Part shown: positions 1 to 7,877 of the stretch, one piece after another
How positions within the stretch are numbered: position 1 is the stretch's first letter
How the letters are laid out: every line of letters starts with the position of its first letter
Assembly: GCF_014384985.1 (NCBI RefSeq)
Contig: NZ_JACRSX010000001.1
Span: 124,001-188,000, forward strand
Length of the DNA: 64,000 bases
DNA from: Jutongia huaianensis
Lineage (GTDB): Bacteria > Bacillota > Clostridia > Lachnospirales > Lachnospiraceae
Reading direction: 5' to 3'
The notes under the pieces: model-generated
Database searches by the model: none
Told to the model about the DNA's origin: nothing
The model's input: the letters and a program-made list of their open reading frames with translations, nothing else
Translations under genes and position numbers: made by a program

Positions 1-466
1 CTGAAATCTGCTTCCATGCATCCATAGTCTTCTCGTCCGTCACTTCATTAAGAAGCTCAAAGGCAACCTGATCTCCATATCCGGCAAATCTCCGGGCAAT
101 CTCCTCCCACAGGGTATAGAAATACTCCTGATAACTTTCCTCCGCAAAAAAACCATGCTCCTGCTCATTTTTATCAAAGGAATAACCTGCGGTTTTATGA
201 AGATCCAAAATGACATTCAGCCCATATTTCCGGCACCACTCCACAGCACTCTTCACATAACCAAAACCATCCTCCTTAAATGCTCCGTTTTCCTCCCGCA
301 GGACATTGTAATCCATTGGCAGACGAAGATGGTCCAACCCCCAGGTACTAAGACGTCTGATGTCTTCCTCCTCAATAAAATGCTCCAGCCTTTCCTTGCT
401 GTAATCACACTGGGATAACCAGCCGCCAAGATTGACACCCTTTTCATATCCGATCCATTTTCTCAT
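1..466 (-). CDS. Glycoside hydrolase family 5 enzyme (3' part outside window)
   Basis: The open frame runs from an ATG at 466 off the left edge, so only the first 155 codons are visible. The N-terminus (MRKWIGYEKGVNLGGWLSQ) and the later LRLPMDYN, LDLH and ELLNEV blocks are those of a GH5 (cellulase A-type) TIM barrel. The Asn-Glu pair near residues 140-141 is the GH5 acid/base motif. There is no signal peptide, so the enzyme probably acts inside the cell on oligosaccharides such as cello- or manno-oligomers. The ribosome binding site AAAGGTGA lies just upstream. It sits back to back with an AraC regulator and near a GH26 enzyme, suggesting one beta-glycan locus. The nucleophile region is not visible, so the substrate cannot be stated. 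Confidence 0.88.
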   Translation of the reverse strand, partial: MRKWIGYEKGVNLGGWLSQCDYSKERLEHFIEEEDIRRLSTWGLDHLRLPMDYNVLREENGAFKEDGFGYVKSAVEWCRKYGLNVILDLHKTAGYSFDKNEQEHGFFAEESYQEYFYTLWEEIARRFAGYGDQVAFELLNEVTDEKTMDAWKQIS

Positions 467-713
467 CGTGATCACCTTTCCTTTCTTTTTCTTGCATTTA
501 TATAAGCATTGTCTGTTTTCTTTTTACAACTTCATCATAGTATTATTTAGCCGGATATGATACAATGAAACAGATAAATATATCATAATACCGATATAAT
601 ATGATATCAGGGTCAAAAGCAGATAGTAATATATGTTTACATCCAAATTACTATCTGCCGGCTTAACCATGGCATCATAAAATTACTTTCCACAGAAAGG
701 AGCTTTCATACCC
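467..713. promoter_or_regulatory. Divergent intergenic region of GH5 gene and AraC regulator
   Basis: These 247 AT-rich bases separate two divergent genes and must hold both promoters. An 11-bp perfect inverted repeat, CAGATAGTAAT (620-630) and ATTACTATCTG (647-657), flanks a 16-base spacer, lies about 60 bases before the regulator start and could be an operator. TATGAT/TACAAT-like elements occur near 555-565, but no convincing -35 could be assigned. AAAGGAG at 698 is the regulator's ribosome binding site. Confidence 0.5.
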
Positions 714-1454
714 ATGAATGTTAAAAAGGAACTCCGGAATCTCCTCGCCAAGCAGCAGGAGGAAGAATATTTTCATATCTCCCTGGAGGAGGAATTTGCC
801 TTCTACCGGGATATTGCCTCCGGCAATCCGGACATTTTGCAGGGAGATATCGCCAATCAGAACTGGGAACATATGGGAACATTATCTGCAAATCCTCTGC
901 AGAATATGAAGTATCATCATGTCATTCTGATCGCTATGATCACCCGTTTTTGCATTGAAGGGGGACTGGAACCGGAGCAGTCCTTTACCCTCAGTGACCT
1001 CTTGATCCGAAAGGTGGATCAGTGTACCAGTCAGGAGGAGCTCGCCGGGATCAAGGTGAAGGCTGTCACTGCTTTTACCAACGCCATGCATGAGCTTCGT
1101 CAAGGGAAAGCCCTTTCCTATCATGTCCGGCATGGCATCGATTACATTGTCAAACATATGTCCCACCCTCTTTCCAGCCGGGAAGTTGCAGCAGCACTGG
1201 GACTTCACCCGGAATATTTATCGAAGCTTTTCAAAAAAGAAACAGGATATACCCTGCAACAGTATATCCTGCATAAAAAATGTGAAACCTCCTGCTATAT
1301 GTTGAAAAACAGCACCATTAGCTGTACCGATATCAGTTCCTTTCTGGGCTTTGCCTCCTGCAGCCATTATATCCGCTGCTTCCACCGGGAATATGGTGTC
1401 ACACCGGGGCAATACCGGCGAAACGAGGATCTCACTGACTATTCCAGGCATTGA
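714..1454 (+). CDS. AraC-family transcriptional regulator
   Basis: A 246-residue protein whose last ~100 residues form the double helix-turn-helix of the AraC/XylS family: first HTH around SSREVAAALGLHPEYLSKLFKKETG, second around DISSFLGFASCSHYIRCFHREYGVTPGQYRR. The N-terminal ~145 residues match no domain I can name with certainty; no cupin motif is obvious, and the layout resembles short YesN-type regulators. It lies between a GH5 gene transcribed away from it and a GH26 gene transcribed towards it, so it probably controls these glycan genes in response to a sugar. AAAGGAG precedes the ATG. Confidence 0.9.
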   Translation: MNVKKELRNLLAKQQEEEYFHISLEEEFAFYRDIASGNPDILQGDIANQNWEHMGTLSANPLQNMKYHHVILIAMITRFCIEGGLEPEQSFTLSDLLIRKVDQCTSQEELAGIKVKAVTAFTNAMHELRQGKALSYHVRHGIDYIVKHMSHPLSSREVAAALGLHPEYLSKLFKKETGYTLQQYILHKKCETSCYMLKNSTISCTDISSFLGFASCSHYIRCFHREYGVTPGQYRRNEDLTDYSRH

Positions 1455-1455
1455 A

Positions 1456-1535
1456 ATTCCATCTGGAATACGATATCTTAAAATTATGCAAATCGAAGTT
1501 GCGAAGCAACTTCTAATATGAACCCTTTAGGGTTC
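1456..1535. terminator. Three tandem small palindromes between convergent genes
   Basis: Just after the AraC stop lie ATTCC-atct-GGAAT (1456-1469), GAAGTTGCGAAGCAACTTC (1495-1513) and GAACCCTTTAGGGTTC (1520-1535). The last overlaps the final codons of the convergent GH26 gene. No long T run follows, so these are at best weak bidirectional terminators. The centre of the second palindrome is GCGAAGC, a sequence known to form an unusually stable mini-hairpin in single-stranded DNA. Confidence 0.45.
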
Positions 1536-2471
1536 ATTATACACCGCATATGCGCTGTTATACATACGGCGAAGATTTTCCTTGCTGTTGTACTGCTCCC
1601 CGATACAAAACTCCTTGGACCATGTCATATAATATGCCCATGGTGTATGGGACTCTGCCAGCATATCCACATCCGGCATATAACCCACCTCAGCCAGAGC
1701 CGCCACCTTATTGGTACTGGTCGCCCGGATCAGCTCCTCGTATTCCTTCGCATAGTCTGTGGGCGCATATTCCGGCAGGTAAATATCTACAGAAACAATA
1801 TCCACAAACGCATCCCCCGGATATCCCTCCGGCAGTCTGCAGTTCCATACCCAGAGCAGATTGTCCAGATGACATTCATTCACATAATAATCATACATCA
1901 ACAGATACAGATCCCTGGCAACCTCCGGTCCCTTAGACCCCCACCAGAACCAGGTTCCGTCTGACTCATGAAACGGTCTCCAGAGAATTGGGATTCCTGC
2001 CTCTTTAAACTCCTCAAGATAACCGGCGATCACCTTCATATCGTGATAAAACGCCTCCCGCTCCGGTGTCCCTTCGACCAGTACCTTTGCCGGATCAAAA
2101 TCAGTATGCTCCGCATAAAAGCTTTTGTCCCTGCCTCCTAAAGGAGAAAACCAGTGAAAGGAAAATGTTACGATCCCATCGGATTCCTTTGCCCATTTCA
2201 TGGCTGTTTTTAATGTGTCTCTGTTTTCGTACACCTCGGTAAGACATGCCTCTCCGGCATCTGCCTCATTGATATTGGGAGAATATGCCAGAAGCTCAAA
2301 ACCTCTCAGCTTCGGCTGCTTTCCGGTAATCTCCCGGATATATGTAATCTCCTCCATAGGATTTGTCTGGGTATGCTGTCCCGTAATAATCCCATGTCCT
2401 GCTGTCTGTTCCAGATAATTTAAAAGAGCTGCTGCCTCCGGAGAGGCATTTTGATTCACCGGTTTCTGCAT
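1527..2471 (-). CDS. Glycoside hydrolase family 26 (beta-mannanase-like), no signal peptide
   Basis: A 314-residue single-domain GH26 protein. WRPFHE at residues 164-169 carries the catalytic acid (E169) and ALAEVGY near 258-264 the nucleophile (E261). HWFSP near 106-110 and the FWWGS aromatic cluster near 175-179 fit the sugar cleft. Beta-1,4-mannanase is the family's commonest activity, but GH26 also includes beta-1,3-xylanases and exo-acting enzymes. The N-terminus (MQKPVNQNAS) lacks a signal peptide or binding module, so it probably trims imported oligosaccharides in the cytoplasm. CAGGAGG precedes the ATG. It converges with the AraC gene and shares a locus with the GH5 enzyme. Confidence 0.92.
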   Translation of the reverse strand: MQKPVNQNASPEAAALLNYLEQTAGHGIITGQHTQTNPMEEITYIREITGKQPKLRGFELLAYSPNINEADAGEACLTEVYENRDTLKTAMKWAKESDGIVTFSFHWFSPLGGRDKSFYAEHTDFDPAKVLVEGTPEREAFYHDMKVIAGYLEEFKEAGIPILWRPFHESDGTWFWWGSKGPEVARDLYLLMYDYYVNECHLDNLLWVWNCRLPEGYPGDAFVDIVSVDIYLPEYAPTDYAKEYEELIRATSTNKVAALAEVGYMPDVDMLAESHTPWAYYMTWSKEFCIGEQYNSKENLRRMYNSAYAVYNEP

Positions 2472-2555
2472 TTTGAGATGCCTCCTGTTTTCATTACTGA
2501 TTCTGCATTCCTGCTCTGTCCAATTTCACAGACACTTTGTACACATAAAGTTTTG

Positions 2556-3398
2556 TTATATGATGTCCGCATTTTCGGACACATCATCCTTTAAGATAAA
2601 TTTGTGGATCACCTTTGCCACACCATCCTCATCATTGGAGGCTGTCACATAATCTGCTGCATCCTTTACCACCGGCTGGGCATTCTCCATGGCCACTCCA
2701 AGACCGGCATATTTGATCATAGACAGATCATTAAAACCATCTCCGCAGGCGATCATATCTTTCCTTTTATTTCCTGTCATTTTACAGAAACGTTCCAGAG
2801 AAGCCGCCTTGTCAATGCCCTTTGGGGTGATCTCCACAAAAAACGGCTCACTCCGGCTGATACAGAGCTTGTCCCCAAACTTTTCGGCATAGATCTTCTC
2901 TGCTTCCGCTGCCATCTCCGGCTCGGCTGTTCCCAGACATTTATTCAATGGAAAATCCACATAATCCTCGACCTTTTCCATCTGTTTCACCGGCAGATGA
3001 TTGATATTCTTCTCCACATCAATATACTCATCATAATGCATTCCGGTGATGATATTGTTATCCTCATCATAGGAAAGCAGACCAATATCCAGCTTTCTTG
3101 CCAGAGAGAACAATTCCGGCACAAGCTCCGGCGGCAGTGTTTTCTGGTAGATCACCTCATCACTGCTGCAGTCCGTAATCTTTCCACCATTAAAGGATAA
3201 AATATATCCTCCATGCTCCTTTAATTTTAACTCCTTTGCTAAAGGCGTGATCCCTGCGGTGGGACGCCCGGATGCAAGGACCACGGTATGTCCCTTCTCC
3301 TGCATCTCCATCAGTGCCGCCTTTGTCTCCGGCGTGATCTTCTTTTCTGAATTGGTCAATGTGCCATCTAAATCCAGCACCAATACTTTTTTATCCAT
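2556..3398 (-). CDS. Cof-type HAD-IIB sugar-phosphatase-like hydrolase
   Basis: A 280-residue HAD phosphatase. Motif I is DLDGT at residues 9-13 (nucleophile D9, acid D11), motif II is the SGR near 43-45, and motif IV is GDGFNDLSMI near 219. The alpha/beta cap between motifs II and III is that of the Cof/YidA subfamily IIB, enzymes that dephosphorylate sugar phosphates, FMN or similar small molecules in the cytoplasm. Substrate cannot be told from sequence. The gene lies 25 bases downstream of an ABC exporter gene on the same strand and could be its last cistron. The C-terminal tail is polar and not part of the fold. Confidence 0.9.
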   Translation of the reverse strand: MDKKVLVLDLDGTLTNSEKKITPETKAALMEMQEKGHTVVLASGRPTAGITPLAKELKLKEHGGYILSFNGGKITDCSSDEVIYQKTLPPELVPELFSLARKLDIGLLSYDEDNNIITGMHYDEYIDVEKNINHLPVKQMEKVEDYVDFPLNKCLGTAEPEMAAEAEKIYAEKFGDKLCISRSEPFFVEITPKGIDKAASLERFCKMTGNKRKDMIACGDGFNDLSMIKYAGLGVAMENAQPVVKDAADYVTASNDEDGVAKVIHKFILKDDVSENADII

Positions 3399-3423
3399 TT
3401 CTATTCACGGTTCCTTTCTCACC

Positions 3424-5184
3424 CTACGCAAACTGGCTGTTATACAAGTTTGCATAGAATCCGTTCTGTGCAAGCAGGCTTTCATGGCTGCCCTGCTCAA
3501 TAATGTTACCATCCTTCATCACCAGAATAATATCGGCATTTTTGATCGTTGACAAACGATGTGCCACAATAAAACTCGTTCTTCCCTTCATAAGCTTTTC
3601 GAATGCTCTCTGGATCCGTATCTCCGTACGGGTATCAATCGAAGAGGTTGCCTCATCCAGTATCAGCATCGGAGGCTGGCAAAGCATAACTCTTGTAATA
3701 CATAATAACTGCTTCTGTCCCTGGGAAAGATTATCTCCATCCTCACGAACCACCGTATCGTAGCCCTGTGGCAGACGTTTAATAAAGCTGTGGGCATGAG
3801 TTGCCTTTGCTGCTGCAATGATCTCCTCCTCGGTTGCATCCGGTCTTCCCATGATAATGTTATCCCGGATCGTCCCATCCTTAAGCCATGTCTCCTGAAG
3901 CACCATACCGATATTGCTTCGCAGGCTGGCTCTTGTCATATTGCGGATGTCGGTGCCGTCCACTGCGATCACACCCTTATTCACATCATAGAAACGCATC
4001 AGCAGATTGATCACCGTAGTTTTTCCACATCCGGTTGGTCCGACGATCGCCACACGCTGTCCCGGCTTTACGGTAAGATTAAAATCCCGGATCAGCTTCT
4101 GTTCCGACACATAGGAGAAGGAAACATTTTTCAGTTCCACCGCACCCTTCACCTGTGTCAGCTCGATCGCATCCGGCTTGTCCGGCTCCTGCGGCTCTGC
4201 CTCCATCAGTTCAAACACTCTGGCAGCACAGGCGATCGCATTCTGCAGTTCGGTAATGACACCGGAGATCTCATTAAACGGCTTGGTATACTGGTTTGCA
4301 TAGCTTAAGAAGCTGGTGAGTCGTCCCACAGACAGCATTCCGTGAATGGCAAAAAATGCACCCACAATACCGACTCCCGCATACACCAGATTGTTGACAA
4401 AACGTGTGGCCGGGTTGGTAATAGATGAAAAGAAGGTGGCTCTCAGAGAATACTTCTCCAGTCTGCCGTTGATCTCATCAAACTGCTCCAGAGAGCGTTT
4501 CTCGTGACCATATGCCTGTACCACTCTCTGATTGCCGATCATCTCGTCGATCAAAGCCGTCTGGGCTCCTCTTTCCTTTGACTGCATTTGAAACATGGTG
4601 TAAGACTTTTTGGCAATAAAGCCTGCCACAAAAAAAGACAACGGAGTCACCAGAATCACCACAAGCGTGATCCATACATTGATCTGCAACATAAACACCA
4701 GAGTCCCAACAATCGTCATCACACCGGTAAATGCCTGGGTAAATCCCATCAGAAGACCATCGGCAAACTGGTCCACATCTGCGATCACACGGCTTACAAT
4801 ATCACCTGCCGCATGGCCATCCAGATACTTCAGAGGCACGATCTGAATCCGGTCCATGGCATCTTTCCGGATATCCTGAACCACGTGATAAGTAATATAG
4901 TTATTGCAGATATTCATGATCCACTGTGCCACACCTGTAATTGCCAGCACGATCAGCATCGTTTTCACGATCGGCTTTAAGCCGGCAAAATCAACCTTTC
5001 CCTTCTCTACCATAAGATCCACGGCATTACCTGTAAGGATTGGAAGATAAAGTGTTGTGATCACCGTCACCGCTGCAAAGATCAGCGACATCACTACACG
5101 AACCCGATACTTTTTAATATATTTCATTACTTTTTTCAGAGTCTTCTTCTGGTCATCTCTGGTCATTTTTTCTTTTCCTGCCAC
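3424..5184 (-). CDS. ABC exporter half-transporter, subunit 2 of heterodimer
   Basis: A 586-residue membrane-spanning plus nucleotide-binding half-transporter. Six helices fill residues ~28-305. Walker A is GPTGCGKT (382-389), the signature is LSQGQ (486-490) and Walker B is LILDE (507-511). The catalytic glutamate is present but the signature departs from LSGGQ. The neighbouring upstream half-transporter has the complementary fault, so the two form one asymmetric heterodimer like LmrCD, TM287/288 or YheIH, with one degenerate and one active ATP site. These export drugs, lipids or peptides. Its ATG lies three bases after the partner's stop codon. Confidence 0.93.
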   Translation of the reverse strand: MAGKEKMTRDDQKKTLKKVMKYIKKYRVRVVMSLIFAAVTVITTLYLPILTGNAVDLMVEKGKVDFAGLKPIVKTMLIVLAITGVAQWIMNICNNYITYHVVQDIRKDAMDRIQIVPLKYLDGHAAGDIVSRVIADVDQFADGLLMGFTQAFTGVMTIVGTLVFMLQINVWITLVVILVTPLSFFVAGFIAKKSYTMFQMQSKERGAQTALIDEMIGNQRVVQAYGHEKRSLEQFDEINGRLEKYSLRATFFSSITNPATRFVNNLVYAGVGIVGAFFAIHGMLSVGRLTSFLSYANQYTKPFNEISGVITELQNAIACAARVFELMEAEPQEPDKPDAIELTQVKGAVELKNVSFSYVSEQKLIRDFNLTVKPGQRVAIVGPTGCGKTTVINLLMRFYDVNKGVIAVDGTDIRNMTRASLRSNIGMVLQETWLKDGTIRDNIIMGRPDATEEEIIAAAKATHAHSFIKRLPQGYDTVVREDGDNLSQGQKQLLCITRVMLCQPPMLILDEATSSIDTRTEIRIQRAFEKLMKGRTSFIVAHRLSTIKNADIILVMKDGNIIEQGSHESLLAQNGFYANLYNSQFA

Positions 5185-5187
5185 CTT

Positions 5188-6945
5188 TTATCTCACCTCT
5201 TCCTTCTGCGTCTTTGTTTCCCCCGGTTTCTTAAACTGGGAATCATAAATTTCCTTATATACACTGCAGTTTTCGAGCAGTTCTTCGTGGGTTCCCATCC
5301 CCACAAGCTGTCCGTCATCCAGTACCAGAATTTTATCCGCTTGCTGGATAGAAGAGGTTCTCTGCGATACAATAAATATCGTTGATGTATTTTTCAATGT
5401 ACCAAGGGCTTTTCGAAGCTTTGCATCTGTTGCAAAGTCAAGTGCCGAAGCACTGTCGTCCAGGATCAGAATGGAAGGCTTTCGCACCAGCGCTCTGGCA
5501 ATGGTAAATCTCTGTCTCTGTCCTCCGGAAAGGTTTCTCCCCCCCTGTTCGATCTCGTAATCCAGTCCCTCCGGCTTACCGGCAACCACTTCAGATGCCT
5601 GTGCGAGCTCCAATGCCTCATTGATCTGTTTATCGTCTGCATCCGGATTACCCCAGTGGATATTTTCACGGATGGAGCCATGGAACAGCACCGCCTTCTG
5701 CATTACGATACCAATATTCTGCCGCAGTTCTTCCAGTCTGTACGATTTTACGTCCTGTCCGTTAATTCGTACACTTCCCTCTGTGGCATCATAAAATCTC
5801 GGAATCATATGCACCAGAGAAGTCTTTCCGGAACCGGTACCACCAATAATACCGATGGTCTGACCCGGCTCTGCCGTAAAAGTGATATCCTCCAGAGACG
5901 CTTCTCCCGCACCTTTATATGCCAATGCCACATGGTCAAACTCCACAAGTGCCGGTTTCTTGTCCTGCCCCGGCTCAAAGGATACATTCCCGTCCTCCAG
6001 ACTGCTGTTTACCTCCAGCAAGGACTGGATACGATTGCCGCATGCCACACATTTTGTAGTCATGATGATAGTATTGGCAAGCTTGACTAACTCCACCAGA
6101 ATCTGTGACATGTAATTGATCAGCGCCACGATCTGTCCCTGTGTCAGAGTTCCCATATTGATACGGACCGCTCCGGTCCAGATCAGTGCCACCAAAGCTC
6201 CGTTGATCATAATATAAGTGACCGGATTCATCAGTGCGGAAATACGTCCCACAAAAAGCTGCATTCTGGTGAGCAGATCATTTTCCTGACGAAAGCTTTC
6301 TCTCTCTGCCTGCTCCTTGTTAAATGCTCGGATCACACGTACACCGCTCAGATTCTGTCTTGTCACCCCCAGCAGACGGTCCAGATGTCCCTGCACCTTC
6401 TGGTACATAGGCATGGTCATAAGCATAATGCCAAACACGACAATAGCGAGCAGCGGAATGACTATCGCAAAGATAAGTGCCGCCTTTACATCAATGGTAA
6501 ATGCCATGATCGCCGCACCAAATACAATAAACGGAGATCGGAGGAAAAGACGAAGTGCCAGGTTGGTTCCTGACTGAACCTGATTGATATCACTTGTCAT
6601 TCTCGTGATCATCATGGAGGTTCCCGCCTCGTCCATCTCGGTAAAGGACAACGACTCAATATGCTCAAACACCGCATGACGAAGCTTTGTCGCAAAGCCT
6701 ACCGCCGCTTTTGCCGCAAAATACTGTGCCGTGATGGAGCAGGTCAGACCGATCGCCGCCAGCACCAGCAAAAGACCACCCATCTTCCAGATGTACGGCA
6801 CATTGTTTTGGGAAATACCTCTGTCGATCAGCCATGCCATAACCATGGGAACGGTGAGATCAAAGCATGCCTCCAGCAATTTAAACAAAGGGCCCAGGAT
6901 ACATTCCTTCTGATACTCCGTAATATACTTCAATAGTTTTTTCAT
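5188..6945 (-). CDS. ABC exporter half-transporter, subunit 1 of heterodimer (degenerate ATP site)
   Basis: The start is placed at the ATG at 6945 because AGGAGG lies seven bases before it; an upstream in-frame start at 7017 has no ribosome binding site. The 585-residue product has six N-terminal helices and a C-terminal ATPase with Walker A GGTGSGKT, a canonical LSGGQ signature, and Walker B ILILDD in which the catalytic glutamate is replaced by aspartate. That substitution marks the non-hydrolysing site of heterodimeric exporters, completed by the altered LSQGQ signature of the partner encoded immediately downstream. Substrate is unknown. The adaptor/MacB-like operon lies directly upstream on the same strand. 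Confidence 0.93.
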   Translation of the reverse strand: MKKLLKYITEYQKECILGPLFKLLEACFDLTVPMVMAWLIDRGISQNNVPYIWKMGGLLLVLAAIGLTCSITAQYFAAKAAVGFATKLRHAVFEHIESLSFTEMDEAGTSMMITRMTSDINQVQSGTNLALRLFLRSPFIVFGAAIMAFTIDVKAALIFAIVIPLLAIVVFGIMLMTMPMYQKVQGHLDRLLGVTRQNLSGVRVIRAFNKEQAERESFRQENDLLTRMQLFVGRISALMNPVTYIMINGALVALIWTGAVRINMGTLTQGQIVALINYMSQILVELVKLANTIIMTTKCVACGNRIQSLLEVNSSLEDGNVSFEPGQDKKPALVEFDHVALAYKGAGEASLEDITFTAEPGQTIGIIGGTGSGKTSLVHMIPRFYDATEGSVRINGQDVKSYRLEELRQNIGIVMQKAVLFHGSIRENIHWGNPDADDKQINEALELAQASEVVAGKPEGLDYEIEQGGRNLSGGQRQRFTIARALVRKPSILILDDSASALDFATDAKLRKALGTLKNTSTIFIVSQRTSSIQQADKILVLDDGQLVGMGTHEELLENCSVYKEIYDSQFKKPGETKTQKEEVR

Positions 6946-7013
6946 CAGATGCCTCCTAAAAGTAATATGCCCAAAAGACACAACTTTTATTGTATCGTGT
7001 ATCTGACGTTTGG

Positions 7014-7877
7014 TCAATATGCCATCCGTTCTTTATCCATACCAAAAAAGGCATTCGTGATCCATTTAGACAAAAAGATAGAAAAGAAGATAATCGCCAA
7101 AAGCTCCCACAATAATTTTTTTATCAGCAGGCTTTCCCAGGTCAGCTCAATATTATTTTTATGAATCCGGCGCAATATAGAAAAGGCACTCTGCTGTGTG
7201 TTCCAGTTACTCTTCCAGCCGGAAAAATCAGACCATTGCCCCGGTAAAAGCTCCTGAAACATCCTTGTTCCATGGGCCAGATCAAACCGCAGCCACGTTC
7301 CTGCCAGTCCCCTCTGATCCAAAAATGCCTGTGCTCTGATCCGGGTCAGAACCTGCGGCCGGTGAGAAAATGTGATCCTGTTTAGATGCATTTTGGACAT
7401 CCTGTCCCCTGCTTCCACCACAAATGCATCGGAAATATTGGGGATCACACCTCGCACCAGCCAGCACTGTCCCCCCTGCTCTACCTTCTCTCCTGCAATA
7501 TCAGTACCTCCAAAAAGCTGCTCTGCCGTTTTCTTTCCCAGCAGACATCCCCGGTTATCGGACGGAGAAAGAATTGCCGCTCCCGGCAGTACCCACTCAG
7601 AGGAACCACAAAGCACAAGCATTTCTGCCTCTGTTTCCCGGCCGGTTTCCGTCTGGGATAAAGTAATATGCTCCTTTGCTCCCCAGATCGTCACACATTT
7701 TTGCTTCCCCGCCAGTGTCTTTGGGGCCTCCGCTGCCGTTACCGGCTGTGACAGATCCGCTGTCAGATAATGCTCCGTGCTGTCCGCTTCCGTTCCTGCT
7801 TTCAGACTCCATATGCCAGACAAAACTGCTGCCGCCAGACAGGCCGCCATCCACAGGAAACCACCCCGGCGCATCAT
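7014..7877 (-). CDS. Two-helix MacB/FtsX-like extracytoplasmic core protein
   Basis: A 287-residue protein with one helix at the N-terminus (~7-25), a ~210-residue extracytoplasmic region, and one helix near the C-terminus (~245-270). The middle (GCLLGKKTAEQLFGGTDIAGEKV followed by WLVRGVIPN) resembles the MacB-type periplasmic core of FtsX-family ABC permeases. The normal family has four helices, so the last two are missing and no ATPase is encoded beside it. It overlaps the HlyD-type adaptor gene by four bases, so a MacA/MacB-like pairing is likely. It could be a transducer or anchoring subunit rather than a true permease. It is the last gene of the 13530-7014 operon. Confidence 0.7.
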   Translation of the reverse strand: MMRRGGFLWMAACLAAAVLSGIWSLKAGTEADSTEHYLTADLSQPVTAAEAPKTLAGKQKCVTIWGAKEHITLSQTETGRETEAEMLVLCGSSEWVLPGAAILSPSDNRGCLLGKKTAEQLFGGTDIAGEKVEQGGQCWLVRGVIPNISDAFVVEAGDRMSKMHLNRITFSHRPQVLTRIRAQAFLDQRGLAGTWLRFDLAHGTRMFQELLPGQWSDFSGWKSNWNTQQSAFSILRRIHKNNIELTWESLLIKKLLWELLAIIFFSIFLSKWITNAFFGMDKERMAY

